The notes under the pieces: generated by a model
Databases searched by the model: none
Seen by the model: the letters and a program-made list of their open reading frames with translations, nothing else
What the model was told of the DNA's origin: nothing
Program-made: the position numbers and the translations under genes
Shown: positions 62,315 to 64,000 of the stretch, piece by piece
Numbering within the stretch: the stretch's first letter is position 1
How the letters are laid out: each line of letters opens with the position of its first letter
Assembly: GCA_036172265.1 (NCBI GenBank)
Contig: JASFBA010000017.1
Coordinates: 1 to 64,000, forward strand
Direction of reading: 5' to 3'
Source: JASFBA01 sp036172265
GTDB lineage: Bacteria > Chloroflexota > Chloroflexia > DTKN01
DNA: 64,000 nt

Positions 62315-64000
62315 CTAGGTCCGATATGAGGCCGTCTCCTCCTCCACCTCCGCCCGGGGTTCGGCCTCCAGCACCAGCCACAGTTCGGGGAAACGCCGGC
62401 GAATCTGGCGGACGATGCCCTCGGGCGAAAGGTCCAGAGAGGCCCGTACCTCCTGTTGCGGCCCGTGGTGGATGAAGCGGTCGGGGATGCCGATGCGCAG
62501 GAACTCGTGGCCGGCCGTGAGCACCTTGCGCTCGTAAAACTCCAGCACCGCGCTGCCAAAGCCGCCCGCAAGGACGTTTTCCTCCACGGTGACGATGCGC
62601 CGGAAGTTGCGGGCCAGGCCGTAAAGGAGGGCCTTGTCCAGCGGCTTGACGAAACGGGCGTTGACCACCGCGGCTTCGATCCCTTCCTGGGCCAGAAGTT
62701 CAGCCGCCCGAAGCGCCGGATAGACCATCGAGCCAACGGCCACCAGCGCCAGTGCCCCACCGGCCCCTCGGCGCAGGACCTCCCCCATCCCCAACGGCAG
62801 CGTAACCCGCCCCTCGTCCAGCGGCACCCCCACGCCGGTTCCCCGCGGATAGCGAATTGCCACCGGGCCGTTCACCTCCAGCGCCGTCCAGAGCATGCGT
62901 TGCAACTCACACTCGTCCTTAGGAACCATCACCACCAGGTTGGGGATGTGTCGAAGGTAGGAGAGGTCGAAGACGCCGTTGTGCGTTGCCCCGTCGTCGC
63001 CCACGATGCCGGCCCGATCCAGGGCAAAGATGACCGGCAGGTTCTGGAGCGTCACATCATGGATGATCTGGTCATAAGCCCGCTGCAGAAAGGTCGAGTA
63101 GACCGCCACCACCGGCCGGAAGCCCTCTGTAGCCAGCCCGGCGGCAAAGGTGACGGCGTGTTCCTCGGCAATGCCCACGTCGAAGAAACGCTCCGGGAAA
63201 CGTCGGGAGAACTCCACCAACCCGGTGCCGTCCGGCATGGCGGCGGTGATGGCCACCACTCGGGGATCCACCTCGGCCATGCGCAGGAGTGTCTGCCCAA
63301 AGACGCGGCTGTAGGAGGGGGCCGACCCCTTGGGTTCCCCGTTTGGAGCCACGCCGTGGAAGTTGGTGGGGTCTTTTTCAGCCGGTTCGTAGCCCTTGCC
63401 CTTGGTCGTGTAGACGTGCACCAGCACCGGTCCCTGCACGCGCCGGGCAGCGCGGAGGGTGAAGATGAGGTCGCGGAGGTTGTGCCCGTCCACCGGGCCG
63501 ATGTAGATAAAGCCCATCTCCTCCCAGATCCGGGTCGGGATGAGCATTTCCTTGAAACTGCTCTTCAGACGGCGGAGAAAAGCCAGGAGGGGGAGGCCCA
63601 GGAGCGGCACATGCCGTAGGAAACGTTCGACCCATCCCTTGAGGAAATGGTAACTCGGGCTGGAGCGCAGCCGGTTCAGGTAGCGCGAAATCGCCCCTAC
63701 GTTGGGGGCGATGGACATGCCGTTATCGTTCAGGACGACGATGAGCCGGCTGTTCAGGTGGCCGGCATTGTTCAACCCCTCATACGACAGGCCGCATGTC
63801 ATGGCCCCATCCCCGACCACGGCCACCACGTCGAAATCCTCCCCCTTCAGGTCGCGGGCGCGAGCGATGCCCAGAGCGGCCGAGATGGCCGTCCCGGCAT
63901 GGCCGGCCCCAAAGGGGTCGTGGGGACTTTCCGTGCGCTGGGTAAAGCCGCTCAGCCCGCCGGCCTGTCGAATCGTGCGGAAACGCTCCTTCCGTCCGGT
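62315..64000 (-). CDS. dxs: 1-deoxy-D-xylulose-5-phosphate synthase (5' end outside the window)
   Basis: 561 residues are visible; the N-terminal 60-80 lie beyond the window edge. It condenses pyruvate and glyceraldehyde 3-phosphate to start the MEP isoprenoid pathway, with thiamine diphosphate. Present: GLSGFTQRTESPHDPFGAGH (active-site His), VVAVVGDGAMTCGLSYEGLN (G-D-G, metal/ThDP), FGIAEEHAVTF-type DVGIAEEHAVTFAAGLATEG with the catalytic Glu, DRAGIVGDDGATHNGVFDLS (D-R-A-G signature), and the C-terminal domain VTVEENVLAGGFGSAVLEF. The frame is open to base 64000. Confidence 0.96.
   Translation of the reverse strand, partial: TGRKERFRTIRQAGGLSGFTQRTESPHDPFGAGHAGTAISAALGIARARDLKGEDFDVVAVVGDGAMTCGLSYEGLNNAGHLNSRLIVVLNDNGMSIAPNVGAISRYLNRLRSSPSYHFLKGWVERFLRHVPLLGLPLLAFLRRLKSSFKEMLIPTRIWEEMGFIYIGPVDGHNLRDLIFTLRAARRVQGPVLVHVYTTKGKGYEPAEKDPTNFHGVAPNGEPKGSAPSYSRVFGQTLLRMAEVDPRVVAITAAMPDGTGLVEFSRRFPERFFDVGIAEEHAVTFAAGLATEGFRPVVAVYSTFLQRAYDQIIHDVTLQNLPVIFALDRAGIVGDDGATHNGVFDLSYLRHIPNLVVMVPKDECELQRMLWTALEVNGPVAIRYPRGTGVGVPLDEGRVTLPLGMGEVLRRGAGGALALVAVGSMVYPALRAAELLAQEGIEAAVVNARFVKPLDKALLYGLARNFRRIVTVEENVLAGGFGSAVLEFYERKVLTAGHEFLRIGIPDRFIHHGPQQEVRASLDLSPEGIVRQIRRRFPELWLVLEAEPRAEVEEETASYRT

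Overview
The window is a 64 kb, GC-rich (roughly 60 percent by eye), densely coded bacterial chromosome segment with no rRNA, phage or plasmid genes. The best guess is a member of the Chloroflexota (Anaerolineae or Thermoflexia-like), probably thermophilic. The grounds are an hrcA-grpE-dnaK operon with a perfect CIRCE operator, Thr/Pro-rich linkers in exported proteins, a secreted protein ending in a YLPLV-type tail, a two-domain protein disulfide oxidoreductase of the kind common in thermophiles, an Nfn-type transhydrogenase, and a very high density of GGCCGG/CCGGCC. Genus cannot be fixed from the sequence alone.

Layout. 0-5 kb, minus strand: YjbQ, MoeA, a thiamine-binding protein, a predicted selenocysteine-containing disulfide oxidoreductase, a macro-domain protein and a class III aminotransferase. 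5.1-12 kb: a 6S RNA with its own promoter, holA, rpsT, an HlyD-type adaptor, and nfnA-orf-nfnB encoding an electron-bifurcating transhydrogenase with a small membrane protein between the subunits. 12-16 kb: HAD phosphatase, Hsp20, methyltransferase, glycosyltransferase. 16-20.3 kb: recG-rsmD-coaD-coiled-coil operon. 21-25 kb: hrcA-grpE-dnaK under CIRCE control, with dnaK cut by an in-frame TAG. 25-30 kb: tRNA-Asn, CooC-like ATPase, sugar epimerase/reductase, GH36 enzyme, tRNA-Pro, lgt. 30.9-37.6 kb: membrane glycosyltransferase pair, VTT protein and NAD(P)HX repair enzyme, with G-rich coding strands. 37.7-46 kb: AT-rich inverted-repeat element, pyrimidine nucleoside phosphorylase, secreted beta-helix protein, GerMN protein, tpiA, HIT protein, guanine-type deaminase. 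46-52.7 kb: AlaX editing protein with a divergent ammonium-transporter homologue, GT2 glycosyltransferase, a decayed toxin-antitoxin pair, MFS exporter. 52.7-64 kb: thpR, an unusual FolD, lipoprotein, vapBC, a secreted metalloprotease operon, a GatD-like amidotransferase, an iron-type alcohol dehydrogenase and a partial dxs.

The most unusual items are: (1) an in-frame TGA exactly at the first cysteine of the second CPYC motif of the disulfide oxidoreductase, followed by a SECIS-like hairpin; (2) a FolD with an inserted four-cysteine zinc ribbon and the cyclohydrolase lysine replaced by isoleucine; (3) a nonsense codon in dnaK; (4) an Amt-like membrane protein lacking the second pore histidine, translationally coupled to an alanyl-tRNA editing protein; (5) dispersed GTAGG...CCTAC palindromes with interchangeable cores; (6) a 79-bp AT-rich palindromic element sitting where the strand G/C bias flips.

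Promoters are unusually legible. Many have a TTGNNN hexamer, a 17-base spacer that usually ends in TGG, and a TATAAT-like hexamer. Coding starts were assigned mainly from clear AGGAGG-type ribosome binding sites.
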